A stretch of 64,000 nt of DNA from Thalassotalea fonticola (GTDB lineage: Bacteria > Pseudomonadota > Gammaproteobacteria > Enterobacterales > Alteromonadaceae): assembly GCF_032911225.1 (NCBI RefSeq), contig NZ_CP136600.1:124001-188000 (forward strand), given 5' to 3'. The translations under genes and the position numbers were made by a program. The notes beneath the pieces were generated by a model. It was not told the origin of the DNA. It made no database searches and was given only the letters and a program-made list of their open reading frames with translations. Position 1 is the stretch's first letter, and every line of letters begins with the position of its first letter. Positions 36,923 through 47,589 of this stretch are shown piece by piece.

Positions 36923-37555
36923 ATGGCTAAGCACAATATTTCACGCCGATATTTCTTAAGCGCATCAGCAGCTTTGGCATCATTGTTTTCCACATCCCTA
37001 ATTGCTAAAGAAATTAATCCTACAGCTAAACAACAAGAGGGACCTTACTACCCAAAGCATAAACAAGCTGATAAAAATGCAAATATGAATCAAGTTGATG
37101 GCAATAACGGGCATGCCAATGGAGAAGTAATAACTATACATGGACGAGTCATTGATACTGACGGTTCACCAGTTGGCGGTGCTCTAATTGACATTTGGCA
37201 AGCGGATAAAAATGGCAGATACTTACATGATGACGCACCCAAGTCGTCACCGATTGATGCCAATTTTCAGTATTGGGCTCAATTAAAAACCGACTCGAAT
37301 GGAACGTATAGTGTAAAAACAATTAAACCAGGTAAATACCCAGCAATGGGGGATTGGGTGAGACCACCACATATTCATTTTAAAATTGCTCGAAGGGGGT
37401 TAAGAGAACTTACAACACAAATGTATTTTGCCAATGAACCTCTCAATGAAATTGACAAGCTCTATCTAGAAACTCCCGAAAAACACCGAGCCTCTATTGT
37501 TGTTGATTTTAAAGAAGGCCAAGGATCATTTAATATCGTTTTGGAAAAAGTATAA
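36923..37555 (+). CDS. Tat-exported intradiol ring-cleavage dioxygenase-like protein
   Basis: 210 residues. N-terminal twin-arginine signal: SRRYFLSASAALASLFSTS. The mature part is the intradiol dioxygenase fold: EGPYYPKHKQ (contains a Tyr typical of the iron site), VITIHGRVIDTDGSPVGGAL, DIWQADKNGRY, and RPPHIHFKIAR with the two iron-ligand-type histidines. The family (protocatechuate/catechol dioxygenases and exported relatives) opens catechol rings using Fe(III). Exported members are poorly characterised; aromatic or humic catechols are possible substrates. ATG at 36923 has GAGGT 5 bases upstream; a TTG at 36899 would spoil the Tat signal. It may be co-transcribed with the Spy-like gene. 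Confidence 0.87.
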   Translation: MAKHNISRRYFLSASAALASLFSTSLIAKEINPTAKQQEGPYYPKHKQADKNANMNQVDGNNGHANGEVITIHGRVIDTDGSPVGGALIDIWQADKNGRYLHDDAPKSSPIDANFQYWAQLKTDSNGTYSVKTIKPGKYPAMGDWVRPPHIHFKIARRGLRELTTQMYFANEPLNEIDKLYLETPEKHRASIVVDFKEGQGSFNIVLEKV

Positions 37556-37839
37556 AGTTATTTTCTAGTATACGTATTTAGTATTAATAGCTGATGAAAA
37601 TGTTTACAGCTAGGGTTTATGTTTTAGTATCAATCTTTATTTCCAATAAAATAAAAGGCTAAGGTCTCAGCTTATTAGCAAATTCAATTCTACTGCGGAT
37701 ACCACAGTTGAATCGATATTCTGCTAATTCTATTGTTCTAAAGCAGCTCTACATTCGCAATTGTTATGCTTATCGGCCGGCAGCGTTAGTCGTAGCTTTT
37801 CAGCTATACTGATAGTTTCAATGTTTAAAAGGAACGGCT
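37556..37839. other. Intergenic region before the ABC operon
   Basis: 284 bases without a gene. A -10-like TATACT lies at 37805; no matching -35 is clear. It is presumably the promoter of the Att-type operon. Confidence 0.35.
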
Positions 37840-38520
37840 TTGCTGGTAACTATTAGTGATCTAACTCATTGGGTGAGTGATGGCACAAATAAACGCCGGG
37901 TGCTGTCAAATTTGTCCATGCAACTTGAGCAGAATGAATGCATCGCGCTAATGGGAGATAGTGGCTGCGGTAAAACGACGTTGCTTAATTTAATCGCCGG
38001 ACTTGAGCCAATTCAACAGGGCGAAATAAAAGTAGCAGAACTTGAACTGCACCAAGCGAATGAAAGAGAATTAAGTAAATTGCGTAAACAACAACTTGGC
38101 ATTATTTTTCAGCAATTTAATTTACTCTCCAGTTTGAAAGTTAGCGATAATGTCGAGTTTTCAGCTCGCTTAGCAAATAGGTTGGAACCAAGCTTAAGCA
38201 AAAGGCTGATCAGAGAATTAGGTATTTACCATTTACTCGATAAATATCCTAACACCTTATCTGGTGGGGAAATGCAACGAGTTGCTATTGCCCGTGCATT
38301 AACTGCTCAACCGCAATTACTATTAGCTGATGAGCCCACTGGCGATCTCGATGAACGAAATAGTGATCTTGTGATTGCGCAATTAATCAAATTGGTAAAG
38401 TCTCAGCATACTGCTTTGTTGATGGTTACTCATAGCGAGCATGTTGCGCGGAAAATGGACAAAGTGTACCGCCTTAGTGACGGTAAACTCGAGCTGCTTG
38501 TTCACTTGTCGGCAGGTTAA
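37840..38520 (+). CDS. ABC transporter ATPase, LolD/AttE type
   Basis: 226 residues: Walker A MGDSGCGKTTLL (about residue 38), Q-loop FQQFNLL, signature LSGGEMQRVAIARAL (about 140), Walker B LLLADEPTGDLDE, H-loop VTHSEHVAR. Belongs to the LolD/MacB-like ATPases that work with FtsX-type permeases. TTG start with AAGGA 6 bases upstream. The stop codon shares one base with the permease ATG (TAATG), so the two are translationally coupled. Together with the next two genes it has the gene order of Att-type systems (ATPase, permease, lipocalin). Confidence 0.93.
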   Translation: MLVTISDLTHWVSDGTNKRRVLSNLSMQLEQNECIALMGDSGCGKTTLLNLIAGLEPIQQGEIKVAELELHQANERELSKLRKQQLGIIFQQFNLLSSLKVSDNVEFSARLANRLEPSLSKRLIRELGIYHLLDKYPNTLSGGEMQRVAIARALTAQPQLLLADEPTGDLDERNSDLVIAQLIKLVKSQHTALLMVTHSEHVARKMDKVYRLSDGKLELLVHLSAG

Positions 38521-40982
38521 TGACTAGTATTTTACCCATCAAAAATAGTGAACTTGGCTTAGTCATTAAAACCCTGTTAGCTGAATATTGGCAAAAGCCG
38601 CTGCTTAATCTCGGATTTATCATCAGTCTTGCTATTGCGACCAGTACCTTGCTCGCGGTGCTGTTATTAAATCATGCTAGTAAACAGCAATATCAGCAAG
38701 CGGATAGTCGTTTAGGAAGCCCCGTGGCTTTTCATATAATGCCGATTGAAGGCAGGGCGGTTAGCAAACAAGATTTTGTCCAGCTAAGACGACAAGGATT
38801 TAGCGAAGTTAGCCCGATCATTTCTTTTCGTAAAAAATTTGGCGATGGTAAATGGCTTACGTTCAAAGCAATGGATTTATTAGCGTTAAGTCTAAGAAAC
38901 CCTGAAAGGTTTGACAGTACCAATGTGTTAATACCGAAAGCATATGCCAGTAGGCTTGGTCTGAAGTTTAACCATGAGTCGTATCTGGCGAAACTTAATT
39001 TAGCCAATAAACAATCGTTACCCATACGACAAATTGACGTTGCCGATTGGGGCATGACGGCGCTGGTTGATATCGCCCTTGCGTGGCAACTTTTCCCCGA
39101 GATCAAAGGCTTTAGTTATCTGCTAGTTAGCCAATTAACCGAGAAGAGAAGGGCAAAGCTTGAAAGTAGTCTGCCTGAACATTTGATTTTACAACCAAGT
39201 TGGTCATTGCAACAGCGTGAAGGCTTTGCCGAAGCCTTGCACCTGAACCTTAGCGCGTTGGCAATGTTAAGCTTTGTAGTTAGTCTTTTCATTGCTTTTC
39301 AGGCAGCAGAGCAAGCGTGGCAAAATCGTAGCTGGCTAAGCGCGCAACTGCGGTTGTTTGGTATTGGTTTATCCGCCGTTAGACAGGCAATGTTGCTTGA
39401 AGCTTTGCTGTTAATTCTCTTAGCCAGTATCTTGGGCACCATAATCGCCATAACCATAGTCAGCGTACTCTTGCCGGTGCTTGGTTTAACGCTGAATCAG
39501 CTATATCAGCTTAAAGTCAGTGGTCATTTTGACTGGCATTGGCAATACGTTGGCTGGTCTTTATTGATTTCATCTTTTGCTGTACTGATGTCGCTGCTTA
39601 AACAAATTATATTGATGAATCGTCGCGATATTGCCTTTTTGAGTAAATCAAATCGCCTTAGTTTCTCTTATTCGGCTATTGGCATTACTGGGGGGGTATT
39701 GCTGTTGGCATTTGCCTTTTGGCCAGAAAATAATTGGCAACAGATCATGATGAAATTTGGCATATTATTAATCGCCACAGTCGCTTTATTGCCTTTGATG
39801 CTTAAGGTGTTGATTCATTTATTGCTGTTGTTATATAAAGTGAAAATCGACCTGAATTATCGCCTTAGTTATGTCCTGCAAGACACTGGAAAACAAATTG
39901 CTCGTCGCTTTTTACCGCTGGCGGCCTTTTATTTGGCATTAACAGCAAGTATCGCTGCTGCATTGATGGTGAACAGCTTCGAAATAGCATTTATTAAATA
40001 CCTAGATAAACAGCTAAATGAAGACCTTTATATCCGTTTTAATCGAGGAGAACAACAACGCATAGAGATGTGGTTAAAACAACAACCGCAAATAAAAGAG
40101 TACTTATTATACCAACATGGCATCGTTAATGTTGGAAACGATAGCGTGGCAATTACTACCTATCAATCGCCGCTGCAGCTTGCCTCTGTCGTGATGAAAA
40201 CTACCGATATGCCAAGGAGTAAATTTGCCAGTAAAATAAATCCTTCAACAGCTTTTACTGATGAAGATAATGTGTGTTTGATCAACGAACAACTGGCACT
40301 AGCACACCAACTTGAGATCGGTGACATACTTGTCATTGACCAAGGTGCCAGGCACCTAAACTGCCAGATCAGAGCAATATATTTTGATTATGGAAATCCA
40401 GCTTTTGAAATTACCCTACCACTACAATTAGCACAAGAAAACTTATCCGGACTAATTGCGAAAAGCTTTGGCGTGTTTTTCTATCATTATACTGCTGAAT
40501 CAAAACAAAAGTTGAGCAACGAATTAGCTTTGGATGAAAGTCAATTAATTGAACCCGCAGAGATCAAATCTATGGCCATGACTATCTTTAGTCAAACCTT
40601 TGTATTGACCAAGGCGATAGCATTTGTGTTGCTCACTATAGCTTGCTTTGGTTTATTCTTATCGGCTAAAACGGTTGAATTAGCCCGAAAGGGTGATTTG
40701 TTCATGCTTGCCAGCCTAGGTTACAGCAGAGTCGAATTGTTTATCCATATGCTTGGCCAATGGTTGCTACTGGTTATTGGTTGCATTTTACTTAGTTGGC
40801 CAATGGCAATTGTGTTAGCCAAGGTGTTGGTTGGTAAAGTTTTACCGGTCTCTTTTGGTTGGTCAATGCCCTTAGTGGTTGCGGCTAGCCCTTTTGTGAA
40901 TGGCAGTTTGATTGCTTTGCTATGTTTATTACCCGCGTTAGTTATTCCACTTTATCAACTTAGAGAAAGCGTACAGAGATGA
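38520..40982 (+). CDS. FtsX-like ABC transporter permease (Att-type)
   Basis: 820 residues, with two FtsX modules: helix 1 near residue 28 (LGFIISLAIATSTLLAVLLL), a large periplasmic domain (about 50-240), three helices (about 250-370), a second set near 385-490 with a second periplasmic domain (about 490-690), and three helices at the C-terminus. MacB-fold exporters of this kind work by mechanotransmission, extruding lipoproteins or lipids from the periplasmic face. Starts one base into the stop of the ATPase gene and ends with an ATGA overlap to the lipocalin gene. Substrate unknown; lipid or lipoprotein handling is inferred from the fold and the lipocalin partner. Confidence 0.9.
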   Translation: MTSILPIKNSELGLVIKTLLAEYWQKPLLNLGFIISLAIATSTLLAVLLLNHASKQQYQQADSRLGSPVAFHIMPIEGRAVSKQDFVQLRRQGFSEVSPIISFRKKFGDGKWLTFKAMDLLALSLRNPERFDSTNVLIPKAYASRLGLKFNHESYLAKLNLANKQSLPIRQIDVADWGMTALVDIALAWQLFPEIKGFSYLLVSQLTEKRRAKLESSLPEHLILQPSWSLQQREGFAEALHLNLSALAMLSFVVSLFIAFQAAEQAWQNRSWLSAQLRLFGIGLSAVRQAMLLEALLLILLASILGTIIAITIVSVLLPVLGLTLNQLYQLKVSGHFDWHWQYVGWSLLISSFAVLMSLLKQIILMNRRDIAFLSKSNRLSFSYSAIGITGGVLLLAFAFWPENNWQQIMMKFGILLIATVALLPLMLKVLIHLLLLLYKVKIDLNYRLSYVLQDTGKQIARRFLPLAAFYLALTASIAAALMVNSFEIAFIKYLDKQLNEDLYIRFNRGEQQRIEMWLKQQPQIKEYLLYQHGIVNVGNDSVAITTYQSPLQLASVVMKTTDMPRSKFASKINPSTAFTDEDNVCLINEQLALAHQLEIGDILVIDQGARHLNCQIRAIYFDYGNPAFEITLPLQLAQENLSGLIAKSFGVFFYHYTAESKQKLSNELALDESQLIEPAEIKSMAMTIFSQTFVLTKAIAFVLLTIACFGLFLSAKTVELARKGDLFMLASLGYSRVELFIHMLGQWLLLVIGCILLSWPMAIVLAKVLVGKVLPVSFGWSMPLVVAASPFVNGSLIALLCLLPALVIPLYQLRESVQR

Positions 40983-42055
40983 AACGACTATTAGTAATTT
41001 TATTCTCGTTAATTTACTTAACTGCTTGTGAGCAATCAACAATGTCTAACCGTCATGTTCTCACTCGTTTGGCAGAACAAGATGATCGTTATGAACGGCC
41101 AAAACCTGAAAATTTGCTTCTTTTTCCTGATGCTCATAGCCCACAAAAAAACTATCGTCATGAGTGGTGGTATTTAACTGCAAATTTGCAAACTGAGGAT
41201 GGTCAGCGTTTGGCGGCGCAATGGACACTATTTCGGACCTCTGTAGCAAAGCGTCATTGGTATTTCGCCCATGGCGCAATGGCCGATACAAAACAGCATA
41301 TGAACGCTTTTCGAAGTGGCCGTGAAGAGTTTGGTAATGTTACTTTCACCGTTAATCCATTTAGTGCTCAAATTGATGATTGGGCATGGCGCTCATTATC
41401 TGGTTTACTACCGGCAACGTTGAAGTTTGGCGATGTTCAGTCTCCTGAAGTTAACTGGCAGGCCGAACTTTCATTAACAAGCTCTATGTTAAAGCTGCCA
41501 AGCATAACGCCAAAGTTGCCCTTCTTCCTGCAAGGGCAACAAGGGTTTAACCGTAAACATGCAAGCCGTAATATCGCTTCCCATTATTACTCACAACCCT
41601 TTATCGATGTTAGCGGTCGAGTTTTCTGGCAGGGAAAATGGCAAAGTGTTTCAGGTGATGCTTGGTTCGATCGGGAATGGGGTAGCCAGTTTTTAGCACC
41701 AGATCAACAAGGATGGGACTGGTTTTCACTGCGCCTCGATCCAAATACAGCGCTGATGGCGTATCGTATTCGCTCGCATAGAGAGGATTATATTTATGGT
41801 AACCTGATGTATCGTAACGGCCGTAGTCGAATTCTGAGTGGTGATGACATTAAACTGATCAGCATAACCAATGCAGATGATACTTATCCGAGTACTTTCA
41901 AGTTGATAATCGCAGCTGATGATGTTGATATTGAGATCAAAATAGTTAATAAAAAACAAATTAACCAGTTTGGTATCGAGTACTTTGAAGGGATGGCTAC
42001 CTTTACCGGCAGCCATCAGGGTGAAGGTTTTGTTGAAATGACGGGCTATCGTTAA
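40979..42055 (+). CDS. CrtC/AttH-type lipocalin-like lipoprotein
   Basis: 358 residues. Lipoprotein signal (FSLIYLTAC, Cys 17). Two lipocalin-like domains of the AttH/CrtC family: HEWWYLTANLQTEDGQRLAAQWTLFR (about residue 61), WYFAHGAMAD, and in the second domain SGDAWFDREWGSQFLAPDQQGWDWFSLRL (about 222). Some relatives hydrate carotenoids (CrtC), but the operon with an FtsX-type ABC transporter matches the Att/lipocalin group. The four-base ATGA overlap with the permease shows tight coupling. The C-terminus overlaps the convergent polytopic protein gene by 4 bases. Likely a periplasmic binding or processing partner for a hydrophobic ligand. Confidence 0.9.
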   Translation: MKRLLVILFSLIYLTACEQSTMSNRHVLTRLAEQDDRYERPKPENLLLFPDAHSPQKNYRHEWWYLTANLQTEDGQRLAAQWTLFRTSVAKRHWYFAHGAMADTKQHMNAFRSGREEFGNVTFTVNPFSAQIDDWAWRSLSGLLPATLKFGDVQSPEVNWQAELSLTSSMLKLPSITPKLPFFLQGQQGFNRKHASRNIASHYYSQPFIDVSGRVFWQGKWQSVSGDAWFDREWGSQFLAPDQQGWDWFSLRLDPNTALMAYRIRSHREDYIYGNLMYRNGRSRILSGDDIKLISITNADDTYPSTFKLIIAADDVDIEIKIVNKKQINQFGIEYFEGMATFTGSHQGEGFVEMTGYR

Positions 42056-44517
42056 TCAAAATTATGACTGTGCCACATAGGTTCCTTGCTACTCATATTG
42101 ACTAGTCCAGCGATAAGGTAACAGCATATAGCCAGACTCAGCAAACCGCTAATACCAAGAGCCATAGCAACAATGGGGGCTAGCAGTACGCCCATAACTG
42201 AGGCAAACCCGTTAATTCCCCAGCACCATGCCACCTGTGAAGGATGCTGACCGGCAAGTCGGTTAAGACCATAGGGCAGAAACAGCCCCAAGGGAAAGGC
42301 CAAACAACAAATCAGCACTGAAACTACAACAATATGGCTTAAAGGTGACCAGTTTAGTGTCGCTTGAAAGAAACTATCAATCATTGCAAATGACCCAAAT
42401 AGACATATTGCGTAGGCAAAGATAACCACTAATAGGCTTTTCGCCGAAAATGCTTTTGAGCCGAGCGTCAAGCTACCTAGGCCACTACCAAGCAACATTG
42501 CACTCAACACAATAGCGAATGCACTGGTTGGAGAATTAAGCAGCAAAGTAACTTGTTGCAACAGGGCAATTTCAATAGCCATAAAGCCTATGCCCAGACT
42601 ACTGAAATATACAAGTGGCGTTACGCTCGACATTGCTCGCCTTGCTTTTTGACGCTGAAAACACAGTGGTAGTATGATAAAAAACAATGCCACTACTGAT
42701 AGCAGTAACAATGAAGCTAGGCTTAATAAAAAACCCCAGCCAACCAATCGTGGCCAATCTTGGTTTAGCGTTTGCTTTAACTGGTCAATTTTTTGCCAGC
42801 GAAAGCTATGATACAGGTAAGGTTTATCATCATTGGTTGGAGTAATATCAAATAGATATTCTTCGATGAATTTGTCTCTATCTTCACCCATAAGCGCTAT
42901 GATGCTGTCAAAATACGATGTGCGAGAGTTGATATGATAAAGGTTGCTTTGATTTCTCTTTAGTCCAGGTAAGGTGACCAGATCAAATCGCCAGCGCTGG
43001 CTCCAACTTACAATTTTTTCAATCTGCGCTGTGTTGAACGGACGGGGACTGATCATCAGCACTATGGTGCGCCAATCACGAATAACCACCAGGTTACTCC
43101 TGACAGAAAGTTGTTTTTCTGTGAGTAGCTCAATGAGCGTATTGATGACCCGCAAATTGTCTTTGGGCACGGGGGCCATGAAATTGCTGATGGTCAAAAT
43201 GCCATGCTCGCTTAGTTGTTCAAACATGGACCTTAAACCTTGTCGGGTCATGATAAAATTAGTTTTTGTTGCGGCAGTCCCTACTCGGTTGCTGCCCACA
43301 GAGGCGACAATCAGATCAAATTTTTTATTGGTTGCGGCAATATAGCGACGGGGAGCAACTGTTTTTATCTTAACCTGTTGGGGAAGTATTTCAGGCGTTT
43401 TTCTGTCGGCTCCAGTTATGTTCATTGCCTTTAAAGCATCGAGTAATGTTGAAATGTTTTTATTGCGATCGAGTAAAGTGATAGATTTCGCTTCGTGCCA
43501 ATAGGCGGTCCAGCTATTCCAACTGGCATTTGTTCCCAGTAATAATACCGCCGGCGTTGTGTTGAGGAGTTGATAAGGGGCTGCGTAGGCAGATTGCATA
43601 AATAGTTCTCGGCTTGTTTCCCTTTCAGCATCCAGCAATAATGCTGTCGCATTATCACCATCAACAAATAACTGCCATTGTGGCAAAGTTGTTAGCGTCG
43701 AGTTTATGCTCAGCCCTGGAGATGCATGTTGCGCAGATGTGGTTAATAGCGATAGTCTTGAATGAGCCGAATCTTGCTGCCATAGCAGCCTGGCATCTGC
43801 CTCATTTTGACGAACACTGAATTCCTTAAATGAATTAGCCTGAGTGCCCCATTGCAATTGTTTCTGTGGGAACAGTAATAGCAGCACTATGGGCAATGCC
43901 AGCACTACTTTAGCCCTGTTGCTGCTGGTAGTTAGCAATAATGCCAGAATAACCAATAACGGGCTGAGCAATAAAGCAAAAGAAAAATAATCAAACTCCA
44001 GTATTACCAGCGCTAATATAGCCCCCAGTGCCGCACCAAAAAGATCTGCGCCATAGAGTTTGGCTATTGATCCTGGCCAGCGCATAAACGTGATGGCGAT
44101 ATAAAAGGAGGTCAGCAAAAAAGGCGGCAGCCACGAGCAGGCATAAAGCAACAAATACAAATACTGAGTTGGATACCAGGGTAATGCAAGCATATTTAGT
44201 GGCACAAAACTGGCCAACATTTGACTTACCGGAAAACTAGCCACAATAGCCAGGGTAGTGAACAATTTTATTCGTAAGTAATGATAACTAATAATTTTGG
44301 CAAATACGGCGGCCAAACTACCGGCAATACCAAAGCCAAGCAGGGCGATGCCGATAATCACGGCAATTAGATGATGCCAATGTGCAATAGCTATATGGCG
44401 GCTTAACAGTATTTCAAAATTCAATAGGGCTGCGCTGACCAAGCCTAACGCGATGATGGTTGTGTATTCGGTGTGCCTATTAACGTTATTACCACCTGTT
44501 TCACTCAATGTGTTCAT
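42052..44517 (-). CDS. Polytopic membrane protein with degenerate spermidine-synthase-like domain
   Basis: 821 residues. N-terminal helices (about 18-220), a soluble region (about 225-590) that follows the spermidine synthase layout, and C-terminal helices (about 595-810), like 'fused MFS/spermidine synthase' proteins. In the soluble part the strand-loop AVLLLGTNASWNSW stands where SAM-binding enzymes have a GxGxG loop, ITLLDRNKNI matches the acidic post-motif, and FDLIVASVGSNRVG replaces the usual DSTDP, so the catalytic aspartate is missing. It is therefore either inactive or has another chemistry. The isoaspartyl methyltransferase gene lies 40 bases upstream in the same direction, so an operon is likely. 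I give no substrate. Confidence 0.8.
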   Translation of the reverse strand: MNTLSETGGNNVNRHTEYTTIIALGLVSAALLNFEILLSRHIAIAHWHHLIAVIIGIALLGFGIAGSLAAVFAKIISYHYLRIKLFTTLAIVASFPVSQMLASFVPLNMLALPWYPTQYLYLLLYACSWLPPFLLTSFYIAITFMRWPGSIAKLYGADLFGAALGAILALVILEFDYFSFALLLSPLLVILALLLTTSSNRAKVVLALPIVLLLLFPQKQLQWGTQANSFKEFSVRQNEADARLLWQQDSAHSRLSLLTTSAQHASPGLSINSTLTTLPQWQLFVDGDNATALLLDAERETSRELFMQSAYAAPYQLLNTTPAVLLLGTNASWNSWTAYWHEAKSITLLDRNKNISTLLDALKAMNITGADRKTPEILPQQVKIKTVAPRRYIAATNKKFDLIVASVGSNRVGTAATKTNFIMTRQGLRSMFEQLSEHGILTISNFMAPVPKDNLRVINTLIELLTEKQLSVRSNLVVIRDWRTIVLMISPRPFNTAQIEKIVSWSQRWRFDLVTLPGLKRNQSNLYHINSRTSYFDSIIALMGEDRDKFIEEYLFDITPTNDDKPYLYHSFRWQKIDQLKQTLNQDWPRLVGWGFLLSLASLLLLSVVALFFIILPLCFQRQKARRAMSSVTPLVYFSSLGIGFMAIEIALLQQVTLLLNSPTSAFAIVLSAMLLGSGLGSLTLGSKAFSAKSLLVVIFAYAICLFGSFAMIDSFFQATLNWSPLSHIVVVSVLICCLAFPLGLFLPYGLNRLAGQHPSQVAWCWGINGFASVMGVLLAPIVAMALGISGLLSLAICCYLIAGLVNMSSKEPMWHSHNFD

Positions 44518-44557
44518 TAAATTGTAGATATTACTAATAGCTTGCTTGATGATTTTG

Positions 44558-45304
44558 TCATTTAAAGACCCTGCCAGTTAAAGGGACAAAACGTACCGGC
44601 AGGATCGAGCGGGTTGTACTCTTGCCATGCAGATCTTTTTCTATCAGTAATAACTGCTGGTTTCCCCAAACGGGCCCTACAGGTATCACCATACGTCCGT
44701 TAGGCTTTAATTGTTTTAGCAAGGGGGGAGGTATATGGGCTGCGGCCGCAGTGACCATAATGCGGTCAAATTTTAGTTCGCCCGGCCAACCATAGTAACC
44801 ATCACCGTGCTGGTGTTTAATTTTCAGCAGCCCTAACGTCTGGAACGTTTCTTGAGTACGTTTTGCCAAAGGACTGATAATTTCCATAGTGTATACCTGT
44901 GAAGTCAATTCAAACAAAATTGCGGCTTGATAACCGGATCCTGTACCTATTTCAAGTACGCTCATGCCTGATTCTACCTCGGCTAGTTGCGACATTAATG
45001 CCACAATATATGGTTGAGAAATCGTTTGCCCGTATCCGATTTTCACCGGCGAATCTCGATAGGCATTTTTATGCTGATCTTTTGGCATAAAACGATGTCT
45101 AGGTACCTTACGCATTGCATTAAGCACACGCATATCCTCAACCGCTAAACCGAGGCCGCGATATTTTTGGCTAAGGGTGTCCACCATTGCGTTTCTTTGT
45201 TGTTGAAACTGAGTTGCTTCAGGGTATTGATGATTAGCAAAGACGGACGCTGGAAAACTGACTACAATCATTGCCAAAACACACAATGGGTTCATTATTT
45301 TCAT
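44558..45304 (-). CDS. Exported protein-L-isoaspartate O-methyltransferase-like protein
   Basis: 248 residues. PCMT family features: NAMRKVPRHRFMPK (about residue 64), GYGQTISQPYIVALM (about 92), motif I VLEIGTGSGYQAAIL (about 118), GDGYYGWPGELKFDRIMVTAAA (about 165) and the end MVIPVGPVWGNQQLLLIEK. All are intact, so it should be an active class I methyltransferase. Unlike the cytosolic Pcm repair enzyme it starts with a signal peptide (CVLAMIVVSFPASVFA then NHQ), predicting the periplasm, where SAM is not known to be available. First gene of a probable leftward operon with the polytopic protein. Confidence 0.9.
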   Translation of the reverse strand: MKIMNPLCVLAMIVVSFPASVFANHQYPEATQFQQQRNAMVDTLSQKYRGLGLAVEDMRVLNAMRKVPRHRFMPKDQHKNAYRDSPVKIGYGQTISQPYIVALMSQLAEVESGMSVLEIGTGSGYQAAILFELTSQVYTMEIISPLAKRTQETFQTLGLLKIKHQHGDGYYGWPGELKFDRIMVTAAAAHIPPPLLKQLKPNGRMVIPVGPVWGNQQLLLIEKDLHGKSTTRSILPVRFVPLTGRVFK

Positions 45305-46753
<1,449 letters not shown>

Positions 46754-46845
46754 CCTTTATTTTATTTTTTGTAGTGGCTCAATTATTTGGATACCGAAGT
46801 GGAGACGTTATTTTAAATCCTGTCAGGTTTGTTCTTTACTACATA

Positions 46846-47523
46846 TCATTTTGTTAACCGTGAATTTTGTTGATCAACTTGTTCATGGTTGAATTCACCA
46901 TCACCATCACCATCACCATCTTCATCTGATTGCTGCTCCCAAGAGTATACTTTGCGTTTCGGTTTGGGATCCCAATGACGAAAGGCTAGCGCACAACATA
47001 CCCCGCTGATTGCACCAAATAAATGGTATTCAAAGGAAATCCACTGTTCACGGGGGAATATCGAAAGCAACATGCCACCATACATATAAAAGGCAATCAT
47101 CATCAGTGCGCTAGAGCGTTTGTCCCTGCGAAAGATGCCGCTGATAAACAGATAGAAGAACATGCCATGGGCTAAGCCGCTTGCGCCGAGGTGGTAACTT
47201 TCTCGGCCAAACAACCAAACACCAAGGCCAGAGACAATCCAGATAATGGCCAGTGTCCACCAACGTGACTTCGGGTAGCCATAGATTAGAAAACTACCCA
47301 ATAGCAATATTGGCAGTGTATTACTAATAACATGTTGCCAAGAGCCGTGTATCAGTGGTCCGGTTACAATGCCGATAGTTCCTGACGCAGTAAGAGGGTA
47401 AACTCCCAGTTGCTGGAAGTTTAGATCAAACATCATCTCACACAGTTTTAACCACCAGATGATTAAAACGAAAATGGTGGCGATAACAATGCTGTTTTGT
47501 ACTGAAGGGGTTTGATGGTCCAT
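46846..47523 (-). CDS. Rhomboid family intramembrane serine protease
   Basis: 225 residues, six helices. Signature elements: HGSWQHVISNTLPILLLG (about residue 58, the helix 2 H/N region), the catalytic serine in YHLGASGLAHGMFF (GASG, about 115), and the catalytic histidine in EYHLFGAISGVCCALAFRH (about 167). Catalytic Ser and His are present, so activity is expected. The C-terminal tail is cytosolic and acidic, with an Asp-Gly repeat (DEDGDGDGDGE) encoded by four CACCAT units on the plus strand (46896-46919). It does not look like the rhombosortase subgroup. A diverged, broken copy of its 5' part lies at 35780-36006. Divergent to nothing; the LysR gene upstream runs in the same direction with a 66-base gap. 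Confidence 0.92.
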   Translation of the reverse strand: MDHQTPSVQNSIVIATIFVLIIWWLKLCEMMFDLNFQQLGVYPLTASGTIGIVTGPLIHGSWQHVISNTLPILLLGSFLIYGYPKSRWWTLAIIWIVSGLGVWLFGRESYHLGASGLAHGMFFYLFISGIFRRDKRSSALMMIAFYMYGGMLLSIFPREQWISFEYHLFGAISGVCCALAFRHWDPKPKRKVYSWEQQSDEDGDGDGDGEFNHEQVDQQNSRLTK

Positions 47524-47589
47524 GTAATTGATATTGGGATAATTTAGTGCTTTTCAATGGCTACAATTTTGGACCATTTAGTAATGCTT

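Noticed and set aside
42052..44517. Functional spermidine synthase
   Set aside because: The SAM loop and catalytic Asp motif are missing and the protein is mostly membrane helices.
46846..47523. Rhombosortase for a GlyGly-type tail in the giant protein
   Set aside because: The rhomboid has the plan of ordinary family members and the tail lacks the typical Gly-Gly run; pairing is not supported by sequence alone.
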